Both the position numbers and the translations under genes were made by a program. 64,000 nt of DNA. Origin: Pseudomonas putida (GTDB lineage: Bacteria; Pseudomonadota; Gammaproteobacteria; Pseudomonadales; Pseudomonadaceae). Of this stretch, positions 10,622-18,359 are shown piece by piece. The DNA is taken from the NCBI RefSeq assembly GCF_003228315.1, contig NZ_CP029693.1, positions 3,581,001-3,645,000 on the forward strand, written 5' to 3'. Under the pieces are notes generated by a model. That model was not told the DNA's origin, made no database searches, and saw only the letters and a program-made list of their open reading frames with translations. Within the stretch, counting starts at the first letter, position 1, and each line of letters starts with the position of its first letter.

Positions 10622-11594
10622 CGTACAGCTGGCGACTCACGCCGAGCACCCGGCCAAGTCCCGTTTGAGCCGCTGGAAACGACCGCTGACGATGCTGTTT
10701 TTCCTGGCGATGATCGTGTTGTTGACGATGTTCGCCTCGCGCATCGAATGGGGTGAGGTGTTCGACACCCTGGCGGATTTCAAGGTGCGCACACTGTTCA
10801 TCGCCTCCGGCCTGACCCTGGTGAGTTTTCTGGTCTACGCCTGTTTCGACCTGATCGGCCGCACCTACATCCGCCAGGACCTGACGTGGAAGCAGATCCT
10901 GCCGGTGGGGATCATCAGCTACGCCTTCAATCTCAACCTGAGCGCCTGGGTCGGCGGAATCGCCATGCGTTATCGACTGTATTCGCGGCTCGGTGTGAGC
11001 AAGAGCAACATCGCGAAAATCCTCGGCCTGAGCCTGGCCACCAACTGGTTCGGCTACATGGTGATTGCCGGTGCGATCTTCAGCAGCGGCCTGGTGCGCA
11101 TGCCGCCGGGGTGGAAACTGAGCAGCGGCGCGTTGCAAGCGGTGGGGGTTTTGTTGTTGCTGGTGAGTGCGGGGTATCTGGCGGCCTGTCAATTTTCCAA
11201 ACGACGGGAATGGGCGATTCGCGGGGTGGAAATCAACCTGCCGTCGTTGCGCATGGCCATCCTGCAACTGGCACTCGGGGCGCTGAACTGGTCATTGATG
11301 GCGGCGGTGATCTTCACCCTGTTGCCGAGCAAACTCGATTACCCGTTGGTGCTGGGTGTGTTGTTGATCAGTGCCATCGCCGGGGTCATCACCCACATAC
11401 CGGCGGGGCTCGGGGTGCTGGAAGCGGTGTTCGTGGCCTTGCTGCAGCATGAGGTGTCGCGCGGGAGCCTGGTGGCGGGGTTGCTGGCTTATCGCGCGAT
11501 CTATTTTCTGCTGCCGCTGTTGATCACGCTGGTGATGTATTTGCTGGTGGAGGCCAAGGCCAAGTCGTTGCGGATCTCTAAGAAGCCCAAGTGA
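10608..11594 (+). CDS. YbhN-like (UPF0104 / LPG synthase TM-domain) membrane protein
   Basis: Integral inner-membrane protein of 328 residues with about eight hydrophobic helices, related to the flippase half of lysylphosphatidylglycerol synthase (MprF). It has no aminoacyl-transferase domain, so it should not itself modify lipids with lysine. Conserved stretches include YAFNLNLSAWVGGIAMRYRL and ITHIPAGLGVLEAVFVALL. It is the last gene of the DUF72-ybhP-clsB-ybhN unit and starts inside clsB. Its position suggests movement or sensing of the phospholipid product (inference). A REPIN follows. Confidence 0.9.
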   Translation: MSRTDVQLATHAEHPAKSRLSRWKRPLTMLFFLAMIVLLTMFASRIEWGEVFDTLADFKVRTLFIASGLTLVSFLVYACFDLIGRTYIRQDLTWKQILPVGIISYAFNLNLSAWVGGIAMRYRLYSRLGVSKSNIAKILGLSLATNWFGYMVIAGAIFSSGLVRMPPGWKLSSGALQAVGVLLLLVSAGYLAACQFSKRREWAIRGVEINLPSLRMAILQLALGALNWSLMAAVIFTLLPSKLDYPLVLGVLLISAIAGVITHIPAGLGVLEAVFVALLQHEVSRGSLVAGLLAYRAIYFLLPLLITLVMYLLVEAKAKSLRISKKPK

Positions 11595-11617
11595 TTTGCG
11601 GTGTTTTCAAGAATGCT

Positions 11618-11685
11618 ATCGCGGGCAAGCCTTGCTCCCACAGGATTTGTGTCGATCACTTGTGGGAGCAAGGCTTGCCCGCGAT
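11618..11685. repeat. REP pair (REPIN), class B
   Basis: Inverted copies of a second palindromic unit (core GCGGGCAAGCCTTGCTCCCA) at 11618-11642 and 11661-11685, separated by 18 bases. The sequence differs from class A (GGGCAAG against GAGCAGG). It lies between the convergent YbhN-like and hydrolase genes. Confidence 0.9.
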
Positions 11686-11709
11686 GGGGCCCGCAAGAAC
11701 CCCACAAGT

Positions 11710-12468
11710 TTACCTGGACTGAATGATGCTCAACCGCTCCCCGACCACCATCTCGGTGATCCAGTCCACGAGGATCGAGGTGTAGGCCTGCTGGGAAACC
11801 GGATCGCTCAGTGCATGGTCGGCCCCATCAATGATGCGGTGCGTCAGCGAGTGCGTCTGCTGGCACGCGGCGCGGTAGCTCATGATGGTCGCGTGGGGCA
11901 CGTAGTCATCGGTTTCGGACTGCACCAGCAGCACATCCCCGGTGAATTGCGAACAGGCATGCAGCGCCCGATTGCTGTCGGCGCGCACCAGCGTGCTGCG
12001 GTAATCGCGCAAATCGAGCTTGTCCAGATCGCGCTTGGGTGTGTGCCATTGATCGTCGCGATACAGCGCCGGCACCCGCAACGCCAGCCAGCGCACCGGA
12101 CGCAACGACGTCAGGATCGAGGCCAGGTAGCCGCCGTAACTGGTGCCCACCACGGCAATCGCCGAGGTATCGAGCGCCGGATGCGCGAGCAGGCGATCGT
12201 AGGCCGCCAGCAGGTCCCGCAGGTTGTCTTCGCGGGTTACCCGGCTCAGTGGAATACCGGTGCCGCCGGTGTGGCCACGCAGGTCGAAGGTCAGGCACAC
12301 ACAACCCAGGCCGGCGATGCCTTTGGCCCGTTCCAGGTCCCGTTCCTGGCTACCGCCCCAACCGTGCACGAAGAGCACGCCAGGGACCTTCGATTTGGGA
12401 CTGAGAAAGGTCCCGCTCATCTGCTCGTCATCAATGTCGATTTGAATGCTTTCGCTTCTAGCCGTCAT
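11710..12468 (-). CDS. Alpha/beta hydrolase
   Basis: Cytosolic serine hydrolase of 252 residues with no signal peptide. Visible: oxyanion region FVHGWGGSQ, nucleophile elbow GTSYGG (Ser near residue 141), an acidic residue in TDDYVPH and the catalytic His in GADHAL. It resembles dienelactone hydrolase/acylpeptidase-type esterases; the substrate is unknown. Its start overlaps the stop of the DUF3182 gene by 11 bases, so the two are cotranscribed and probably act together. Confidence 0.88.
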   Translation of the reverse strand: MTARSESIQIDIDDEQMSGTFLSPKSKVPGVLFVHGWGGSQERDLERAKGIAGLGCVCLTFDLRGHTGGTGIPLSRVTREDNLRDLLAAYDRLLAHPALDTSAIAVVGTSYGGYLASILTSLRPVRWLALRVPALYRDDQWHTPKRDLDKLDLRDYRSTLVRADSNRALHACSQFTGDVLLVQSETDDYVPHATIMSYRAACQQTHSLTHRIIDGADHALSDPVSQQAYTSILVDWITEMVVGERLSIIQSR

Positions 12469-13567
12469 AGGGTTTGACCGTCACATATTTGAGTAGGAAT
12501 TCACTGTTTTCCGCAGGGCCGCGATAGACCTCGATGGCGTCCGCCGGCAGCGGCTGATCGATATAGGTCTCCACGCTGGACACCCGGATCGCGCGCATCC
12601 GCGGGTTGTTGACGAAACTTTGCAGGGCCGCCACTTCGGCGCTGCTGGCGCCGCCCATGCGCCAGGATTGTTCGAGTACGCCGCTGCGCTGTTTGCCGTT
12701 GCAGTCGATGCCCTGGGCGATGTCGTAGTTGCGCCGCGAGGCATAGAAAGCCGGATAGGCTTCATCCGCGGCGTTGTCGAAGACCTGGGCCTGGCCGATG
12801 GCCAGGCGTACGTCAGCGGTGAGGTCGAGTTTCAACAGCTCGTCGTAGCCACCCTGCACTACCAGCAGATTGGAGCCGCCGTACACCTCTTCGCCCTCGG
12901 CATCCCTGGTCAAGTATTGATCACCGCAGTAACTCAGCACTTTGTCGCCGAAGAAACTCTGACCCACGCTGTGGGTGACCACCTGATCCAGGTCCTGCTC
13001 GAGCACGACGCCTTCGGTGAACAGGTCTCTCGCTTCGGGGCGAGCGAGGATTTCGTCGAACCGGTCGAGGCTGTCGATCACCTCCTGACCGCGCCCGGCG
13101 CAGGCGTGAATCGGCTTGAGGCGGATCGGGCCGCTGTACAGCAACTGTTTCGCAGCGGGTCGCGCGTCATCCAGGGAAAACACGCTGAGGCCGTCGAGCA
13201 CTACACCGCGTACCCGCTCGGAAAACAGCGGCGCCCAGCCTGGGGGGGCTTGGGCCTGCCCATTCAACAGGCCATGGGTGATGGCCTTGGTGCAGATGAA
13301 GTCATGTTCGACATAACCGCCCCACAGGTCCTTCGGGCCTTTGACACCCAATTGCCGGGCAGCTTCTGCGCCCACCAGCGTTTGCGTAGGTAGCAGGTAA
13401 ATGTCTTTATCGCGATGCTGCTGCGGGTCATGGCTGCCGCCGAATTTGAGCCCGAGAATTTGCGCCAGCCACTTGGCCAGCGCGCGGTTGGTTTCGACTT
13501 CATGCTGCGGCGCATCGGGGCGCACGGAATGGGCGACCACCAGCTTTCTGGGGTTTGTCGGGGTCAT
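12458..13567 (-). CDS. DUF3182 family protein
   Basis: 369-residue protein matching the uncharacterised DUF3182 family as I remember it. The N-terminal part (KLVVAHSVRPDAPQHEVETN) is followed by a Lys- and Gly-containing block (IRLKPIHACAGRGQEVID) and an acidic block (GVVLEQDLDQVVTHSVGQ). These resemble the nucleotide-binding halves of ATP-grasp ligases, which is an inference from pattern only. No membrane segment. The ATG has a GGGGGA ribosome-binding site 4 bases upstream. It is the first gene of a two-gene unit with the alpha/beta hydrolase. The biological role is unknown. Confidence 0.8.
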   Translation of the reverse strand: MTPTNPRKLVVAHSVRPDAPQHEVETNRALAKWLAQILGLKFGGSHDPQQHRDKDIYLLPTQTLVGAEAARQLGVKGPKDLWGGYVEHDFICTKAITHGLLNGQAQAPPGWAPLFSERVRGVVLDGLSVFSLDDARPAAKQLLYSGPIRLKPIHACAGRGQEVIDSLDRFDEILARPEARDLFTEGVVLEQDLDQVVTHSVGQSFFGDKVLSYCGDQYLTRDAEGEEVYGGSNLLVVQGGYDELLKLDLTADVRLAIGQAQVFDNAADEAYPAFYASRRNYDIAQGIDCNGKQRSGVLEQSWRMGGASSAEVAALQSFVNNPRMRAIRVSSVETYIDQPLPADAIEVYRGPAENSEFLLKYVTVKPYDG

Positions 13568-13738
13568 GCGTCCCCCTTCGATCGGTGCTGGATGAATGTA
13601 GCGTAAGGGGTGCAGGGATCAGGCCAATCGCGGTGACGGGGAAAGGCTTTTGAAGTCAGACGGTTGAGAGAGTGGTGATGGCATGAGGCCTGTTTGATTC
13701 TGCACGAAGGTGCTTAGATTTCCGGCATTTTGCACGAC

Positions 13739-13828
13739 TTGTGGGAGCGAGCCTGCTCGCGATGGCGGTGGATCAGACAGATCACATTGAATGGGCTGGC
13801 GCAATCGCGAGCAGGCTCGCTCCTACAG
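13739..13828. repeat. REP pair (REPIN), class A
   Basis: Inverted REP copies at 13739-13763 and 13804-13828 with the same core as 3831-3901. It lies in the 279-base gap between the DUF3182 gene (transcribed away to the left) and the 3' end of the GlxA-type regulator. The remaining 13568-13738 shows no recognisable feature. Confidence 0.9.
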
Positions 13829-13846
13829 GGGTTCAGGGGGGGGTAA

Positions 13847-14839
13847 CTATCGTGCAGCGGCATTCGGGGTGACCCCAAACCGCGTCCGATAATCACTCGG
13901 CGCCAGCCCGGTGATTTTCTTGAAGGTCGAACGAAACGCCCCCGGGTCCTGATAACCCACGGTCCAGGCTATGTGATCGATGGTGCCATTGGTGAACTCG
14001 AGCATTTCCCGCGCCTTGCCCACTCGCAAGTGCTGGCAGTACTCCGTGGGCTTGAGGCCGGTTGCCGCGCGAAAGCGCCGCAGGAACGTGCGTTCTTCCA
14101 GCCCCGCGCGCTCGGCCATCGCCGTCAGCGAGACATCGGTGGCGCCGGTACTTTGCAGCCAGTGCTGGACCTTGAGAATCGCGGCATCGCCATGGCTGAG
14201 GATCGGCGCAAAGTTGCTGCCGCATTCACTGGCGCTGTCGCTGTGCTCCACCACCAGGAAACGCGCGGTGCTGGTGGCGATGCTCGGCCCCAGCAAGCGG
14301 TCGACGATGCGCAGGCCCAGTTCGGACCAGGCCATCAGGCCGGCGGTGGTGATCAGGTCGCCGTCATCGACGATAGGCGTATCGGCCTTGAGCTTGATCG
14401 CCGGGTAACGCTCGGCAAAGGACTTGGCCGACGTCCAGTGAGTCGTGGCGCTACGGCCGTCGAGCAAACCGCTTTCGGCCAACAGCAGCGACCCCACGCA
14501 TACACCGCCCAGGGTCGCGCCACTGGCGTGCTGCTGCCGAAGCCAATCGAGCAAGGCCCGGGGTGCCTGGCCCTCGCTGAACCCGGCAATCGACGGCGGG
14601 ATCAACACCGCCACCAGAGCACCGTCGGAACCGCCGTGGCTGTCATAGACCCGAACCGGCGCCTGATCGCCCTCGACCTGCCAATGGCTGACGCGCAGCA
14701 ACGGCAGTTGCGCCGCCTGGTGCTCGGCGGCGATCCGGTTGGCCACCCCGAACAGGTCGGTCAAGCCATGCACCGCCGCCATCTGGGCGCCGGGATAGAT
14801 CAACACGCCCAGTTCGACGATTGCCCGTTGTGCATCCAT
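13847..14839 (-). CDS. GlxA-family AraC-type transcriptional regulator (DJ-1/PfpI + HTH)
   Basis: 330-residue regulator. The N-terminal DJ-1/PfpI (class I amidotransferase-like) domain includes GVCVGSLLLAESGLLDGRSA, with the Cys in the nucleophile position. The C-terminal AraC domain contains two helix-turn-helix units (AERAGLEERTFLRRFRAATG and the DHIAWTVGYQDPGAFRSTFK block). The ATG at 14839 is preferred over an upstream TTG because a GGGGGA motif lies about 9 bases before it. It is divergent from the cysteine hydrolase gene, with about 100 bases between, and that gene is its likely target. Confidence 0.9.
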   Translation of the reverse strand: MDAQRAIVELGVLIYPGAQMAAVHGLTDLFGVANRIAAEHQAAQLPLLRVSHWQVEGDQAPVRVYDSHGGSDGALVAVLIPPSIAGFSEGQAPRALLDWLRQQHASGATLGGVCVGSLLLAESGLLDGRSATTHWTSAKSFAERYPAIKLKADTPIVDDGDLITTAGLMAWSELGLRIVDRLLGPSIATSTARFLVVEHSDSASECGSNFAPILSHGDAAILKVQHWLQSTGATDVSLTAMAERAGLEERTFLRRFRAATGLKPTEYCQHLRVGKAREMLEFTNGTIDHIAWTVGYQDPGAFRSTFKKITGLAPSDYRTRFGVTPNAAAR

Positions 14840-14941
14840 TGTCAGTTTTCCCCCTTCTATTGTCGGTGCGGCCAATCCCGGCCAGACGCGTCAGCGCCAA
14901 TACTTCATTCCACACCCAAACCCCACTTAGAGGAAACAGTC

Positions 14942-15490
14942 ATGGCCAAGCAAGCACTCATCGTAGTAGATATCCAGAACGACTACTTCCCCCAGGGCAA
15001 GTGGCCGCTGGCCGGTGCCGATGCCGCCGCAGACAATGCCGTGCGCCTGCTCAAGGCCTTTCGTGAGGCGGGCGATTCGGTGGTGCACATTCGCCACGAA
15101 TTCACCTCAGACGCCGCACCGTTCTTCACCCCTGGCTCCGAAGGCGCAAAACTGCACCCCAAAGTCCTCAACCAGGCCAATGAGCCGGTGGTGCTCAAGC
15201 ACTTCGTCAACTCGTTCCGTGAAACCGAATTGCAGTCGATCCTCGACGAACAAGGCATCAAGGAACTGGTGGTGGCCGGCAGCATGAGTCACATGTGCAT
15301 CGATGGCATCACCCGTGCCGCCAACGATCTGGGCTACAGCGTCACGGTGATCCACGACGCCTGCGCCTCCCGCGATCTGGAGTTCAATGGCCTGACCGTT
15401 CCGGCGGCCCATGTGCATGCTGCGTTCATGTCGGCGCTGGGCTTTGCCTACGCCAAGGTGGTGTCCACCGAAGAGTTCCTGTCTGCGTAA
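14942..15490 (+). CDS. Isochorismatase-family cysteine hydrolase
   Basis: 182-residue cytosolic hydrolase of the isochorismatase/nicotinamidase superfamily. The triad is visible: Asp in LIVVDIQNDYF (residue 10), Lys in VVLKHFVNSF (near residue 83) and Cys in GSMSHMCIDGITRAA (near residue 118). The frame is open far upstream, but the ATG at 14942 begins the family fold and has GAGG about 7 bases before it. The substrate is unknown; nicotinamidase-like amidase activity is one option. The divergent GlxA-type regulator suggests inducible expression. Confidence 0.9.
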   Translation: MAKQALIVVDIQNDYFPQGKWPLAGADAAADNAVRLLKAFREAGDSVVHIRHEFTSDAAPFFTPGSEGAKLHPKVLNQANEPVVLKHFVNSFRETELQSILDEQGIKELVVAGSMSHMCIDGITRAANDLGYSVTVIHDACASRDLEFNGLTVPAAHVHAAFMSALGFAYAKVVSTEEFLSA

Positions 15491-15500
15491 CCCCCTCCTC

Positions 15501-15568
15501 GTTGGAGCATGGCTTGCCCGCGATGGCGTCCTTGAGATCGCTATCGCGGGCAGGCCTTGCTCCTACAG
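15501..15568. repeat. REP pair (REPIN), class B
   Basis: Inverted, partly diverged copies of the class B unit (GGCTTGCCCGCGAT at 15511-15524 and ATCGCGGGCAGGCCTTGCTCC at 15543-15563, with flanks to 15568). It lies after the cysteine hydrolase gene. Confidence 0.85.
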
Positions 15569-15586
15569 TTCGTTGTAAATCTCACT

Positions 15587-15664
15587 CTTTTTTGTGTGTC
15601 AGAAAATCTCACGCGTGAGCCATTGTGAGTCACCGGAATTGACTGTAGTGTTTCCACGCGTGAG
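15587..15664. promoter_or_regulatory. Clustered CTCAC/GTGAG repeats upstream of the pspA/yjf operon
   Basis: The region just before the first gene holds a perfect 12-base palindrome CTCACGCGTGAG (15608-15619), an odd palindrome GTGAGTCAC (15625-15633) and a second CACGCGTGAG (15655-15664). A further CTCACTC lies near 15587. The two ACGCGTGAG copies are about 45 bases apart. This is consistent with a multi-site operator, but no regulator is assigned and the promoter itself could not be fixed. Confidence 0.5.
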
Positions 15665-15685
15665 TTTTCGTAACGGAATGGCACC

Positions 15686-16375
15686 ATGAAAAGCAGCTCT
15701 CCATCAGATGCACCTGTCGGACCCGGAAACGAACCGGCAAGCCGCAAGGAAGAGCGCTCGAAACCGTCCACGAAAAAGCCGTCGAGCTTCTACATGAAGC
15801 AGATGCGCGCTGGACTGGCCGCCGCCGGTTATGTGAAACACGAGGCTTGGGTGCTTCCCGAAAACCGAAGCCTGCTCAAGCAAATGGAGCAACAGCTACG
15901 CCAACCGATTCAGGCTGGCTCATTCATGTCGGAGAATTACATGAGCGCAGGTAACAACTGGACCATCGATCGCCTGTTCACCGCCCTTCAGGCTCTGGAC
16001 GAAGTGGTATCGCAAGAAATCACCCTTTCTCTCGTTCAGGGCTCCGAATCCAGCATCAAGCTGGAAATGAACGAGTCCGGCGGGCTGCCGATCTACGTCG
16101 CGGTGGTTGGCGAGCAGATCATTGTCGACACCGTACTGGTCGACATCGACTCGATCAGTGACGTGCGTGCCTTCAACGATGCCGTGCTGCGCAGCCGCGA
16201 GCTGTTCCCGCTGTCCTCGATCGGTATCGAGTCCATGCCGAACGGGCAGACCGTCTACAACATGTTCGGCGCGCTGAGCTCCGACTCCAGCCTGACCAAC
16301 GTGGTCACCGAGATCAAAACCCTGGTGGACAACGTGCATCGCGCCAGCGAAGCCTTCGAACACTTCTTCAAGTAA
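15686..16375 (+). CDS. DUF2170 (YjfI-like) protein with N-terminal extension
   Basis: 229-residue protein heading the pspA operon. Residues from about 100 to the end match the DUF2170 family (YjfI of E. coli, about 133 residues). Before this lies a Ser/Pro/Lys-rich tail (1-34) and a block at about 35-75 (YMKQMRAGLAAAGY followed by WVLPENRSLLKQME). Its pattern resembles ribbon-helix-helix antitoxin or repressor domains (inference). That would make it a possible autoregulator acting on the palindromes at 15608-15664. No membrane segment. Function unknown. Confidence 0.85.
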   Translation: MKSSSPSDAPVGPGNEPASRKEERSKPSTKKPSSFYMKQMRAGLAAAGYVKHEAWVLPENRSLLKQMEQQLRQPIQAGSFMSENYMSAGNNWTIDRLFTALQALDEVVSQEITLSLVQGSESSIKLEMNESGGLPIYVAVVGEQIIVDTVLVDIDSISDVRAFNDAVLRSRELFPLSSIGIESMPNGQTVYNMFGALSSDSSLTNVVTEIKTLVDNVHRASEAFEHFFK

Positions 16376-16414
16376 TCCTCATCTTCCAAGCCATTCGCAA
16401 ACAGGGAATTTCCA

Positions 16415-17113
16415 ATGACTCAGTCCATCTGGAGCAAGTTGTTCACCGCATTGCGCGGCGGCGCCAGCGAAGTCGGCGAAGCCATCGTCGACCAGCAGGC
16501 CCTGCGCATCCTCGACCAGGAAATCCGCGACGCCGACAGCGCCCTGGCCAATGCCCGGCGCGAACTGGTCACCATCATGGCCAAACACAAACTCTCGGCG
16601 GACCGCGTCAGCGAGTACAACGCCAAGATCAAGGACCTGGAGTCCAAGGCATTGGCCGCCATCCAGGCCAACCGCGAAGACCTGGCGCTCGAAGTGGCCG
16701 AGGCCATCTCGACGCTGACCAACGATCTGGATACCGAGCAAAAGCAAGCCACCGAGTTCGGCACCTACGCCGACAACATGCGCAAGGACATCAACAAGGC
16801 TGAGGCGCGGATCAAAAGCCTGCGCCAGCAAGTGGACATGGCCAAGGCCCGCGAAAGCGTGCAGAAGGCCCAGGTCAGCGCTTCGATTGCCAGTGGCGGC
16901 GCCAATGGCAAGCTGGAAACCGCGGTCGGCACCCTCAATCGCCTGCAAGCCAAGCAACAGCAGCGCGCGGCTGAGCTGAGTGCCCAGGATGAACTGGCCG
17001 ATGCTTCGAACGGCAACGATCTGGAGCGCAAACTGCGCGAGGCCGGCATCACGCCGGACGCCGGCAGCGCCAACGCCATTCTCGAACGCCTGAAAAAACA
17101 ATCGGCCGAGTAA
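16415..17113 (+). CDS. pspA: PspA/IM30 family protein (YjfJ-like)
   Basis: 232-residue, almost entirely alpha-helical protein of the PspA/IM30/Vipp1 (ESCRT-III-like) family, which coats and stabilises damaged inner membrane. It shows a long charged coiled coil (about residues 25-190) with heptad Ala/Leu and many Glu/Lys/Arg residues, and no membrane helix. The neighbours are those of the YjfJ branch (DUF2170 before, DUF2491 and DUF350 after), not the classical pspABC-pspF locus. A hairpin followed by a T-rich run lies just after the stop, so its level may exceed that of the downstream genes. Confidence 0.92.
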   Translation: MTQSIWSKLFTALRGGASEVGEAIVDQQALRILDQEIRDADSALANARRELVTIMAKHKLSADRVSEYNAKIKDLESKALAAIQANREDLALEVAEAISTLTNDLDTEQKQATEFGTYADNMRKDINKAEARIKSLRQQVDMAKARESVQKAQVSASIASGGANGKLETAVGTLNRLQAKQQQRAAELSAQDELADASNGNDLERKLREAGITPDAGSANAILERLKKQSAE

Positions 17114-17136
17114 TCCAGCGGGCAGTCGCGCAACAG

Positions 17137-17168
17137 GAAGGGCATAGATTGCCCTTCTTTCATTTTGC
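17137..17168 (+). terminator. Intra-operon hairpin after pspA (terminator/attenuator)
   Basis: An 8-base perfect stem (GAAGGGCA, 17137-17144, with TGCCCTTC, 17150-17157) with a 5-base loop is followed by TTTCATTTT. It lies between pspA and the DUF2491 gene inside an otherwise continuous operon. It is likely a partial terminator or RNA-end stabiliser. Confidence 0.6.
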
Positions 17169-17219
17169 CGAATCGAAGGAACGCGCCTGCCTCGCCTCTG
17201 CCCCTCAAGGAAGTCTTTA

Positions 17220-17900
17220 ATGGGATGGTTTAAAAAGTTGATGGGGCTTGAGGCCCCGAATGCGGACTCCAAGTGGATCGCCAACGACAACGTGCCGTTC
17301 AATGAGACACCCACCGGGCCGCTGGGCCTGGCATTCGGCAAGGGTGTGATGTTCGATTCGACCCTGAAGCTGCTGCTGGACGGCAAAACCTCTGTCGCGA
17401 TCCCCGAGTCCCAGCAGGTCTGGAGCGCCGGCACCATTGAACTGGGCCAGTCGACCTGGCTGTCCCGCTTTTACCTGAACGACGAAGACCATTGGCTGCA
17501 GGTGCACACCACCGGCGATGTCGCCGGCCAGGTCGAGTCGGTGATCCTGTTCAATTACCTCGACTACATCACCATCAACAGTGAAGCGCAGCTTCGACAA
17601 CTGGCCGGCCCCGACAGCCTGATCGGCTTGCCGACCTTCACTCATGACGGCGTTGTATACACCCGCGAATGGGGCAGCGAGGCAGGCCAGACGGAACTGG
17701 TGGCGCTGAGCGAGCACCTGAGCAACCAGAATGAGACCTACCGCATCGAGCACCATTCGATGCTGTACGCCCGCGACACAGGCCTGACCAATCGCCGGGA
17801 ATTCCTGCTGTTCTCCGTTGAAGAAGATGCCGAAGGCACTATCAGTCTGAGCACATCGCGGGGCATCTCGCTGTACACCACTGATCTGACCGTTTTTTAA
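17220..17900 (+). CDS. DUF2491 (YjfK-like) protein
   Basis: 226-residue soluble protein of the DUF2491 family (E. coli YjfK), function unknown. It begins MGWFKKLMGLEAP, a short amphipathic N-terminus that could contact membrane. The rest is rich in beta-strand patterns and acidic residues with no catalytic motif visible. AAGGAAG stands 7 bases before the ATG. It follows pspA by 106 bases and precedes the DUF350 gene by 14 bases. Confidence 0.85.
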   Translation: MGWFKKLMGLEAPNADSKWIANDNVPFNETPTGPLGLAFGKGVMFDSTLKLLLDGKTSVAIPESQQVWSAGTIELGQSTWLSRFYLNDEDHWLQVHTTGDVAGQVESVILFNYLDYITINSEAQLRQLAGPDSLIGLPTFTHDGVVYTREWGSEAGQTELVALSEHLSNQNETYRIEHHSMLYARDTGLTNRREFLLFSVEEDAEGTISLSTSRGISLYTTDLTVF

Positions 17901-17914
17901 ACAGGACGTTTTCC

Positions 17915-18343
17915 ATGCTCGAAGCACTCTCCATTTCGTTGAACAAAGCCGCCGTGCTCGGGTTTGTTTCTTACCTTCTCGGCGCCGCGGTGCTGTTCGC
18001 GCTGTTCCAGTGGGTCTACACCCGAATCACGCCCCACAAGGAATTCGAACTGATCCGCTCCGGCAACGTTGCCGCGGCCATCGCCCTCGGTGGCGCGGTC
18101 ATCGGTTTCGCCATTCCTGCCAGCAATGTCATCGCCTACTCGATCAGCATCCTGGATTTCGTGATTTGGGCCGTGATCGCCGCTTTCGTCCAGTTGCTGG
18201 CGTTCCTGATGACCAGCCTGGTGCTCAAGGGCGCTTCCGAGCGCATTCAAAAAGGTGAAATCGCGGCGGGTATCTACGTGGCGGCAGTGGCCATCAGCGT
18301 CGGCATGTTGAACGCCGCGTGCATGACCCCTTCCCAGAACTGA
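17915..18343 (+). CDS. DUF350 (YjfL-like) inner-membrane protein
   Basis: 142-residue integral membrane protein with four hydrophobic segments (about residues 12-34, 51-70, 79-102 and 117-135), matching DUF350 (E. coli YjfL). The loop GNVAAAIALGGAVIGFAIP is a conserved Gly/Ala-rich block of the family. It probably supplies the membrane component of the operon. Function unknown. Confidence 0.87.
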   Translation: MLEALSISLNKAAVLGFVSYLLGAAVLFALFQWVYTRITPHKEFELIRSGNVAAAIALGGAVIGFAIPASNVIAYSISILDFVIWAVIAAFVQLLAFLMTSLVLKGASERIQKGEIAAGIYVAAVAISVGMLNAACMTPSQN

Positions 18344-18359
18344 CCGCGCGGAGATCCGG

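Noticed and set aside
11596..12477. 293-codon open frame on the + strand
   Set aside because: It is antisense to the alpha/beta hydrolase and begins within the class B REPIN.
13973..14941. Upstream extension of the cysteine hydrolase frame (505 codons in total)
   Set aside because: This part is antisense to the GlxA-type regulator. The family fold and ribosome-binding site place the start at 14942.
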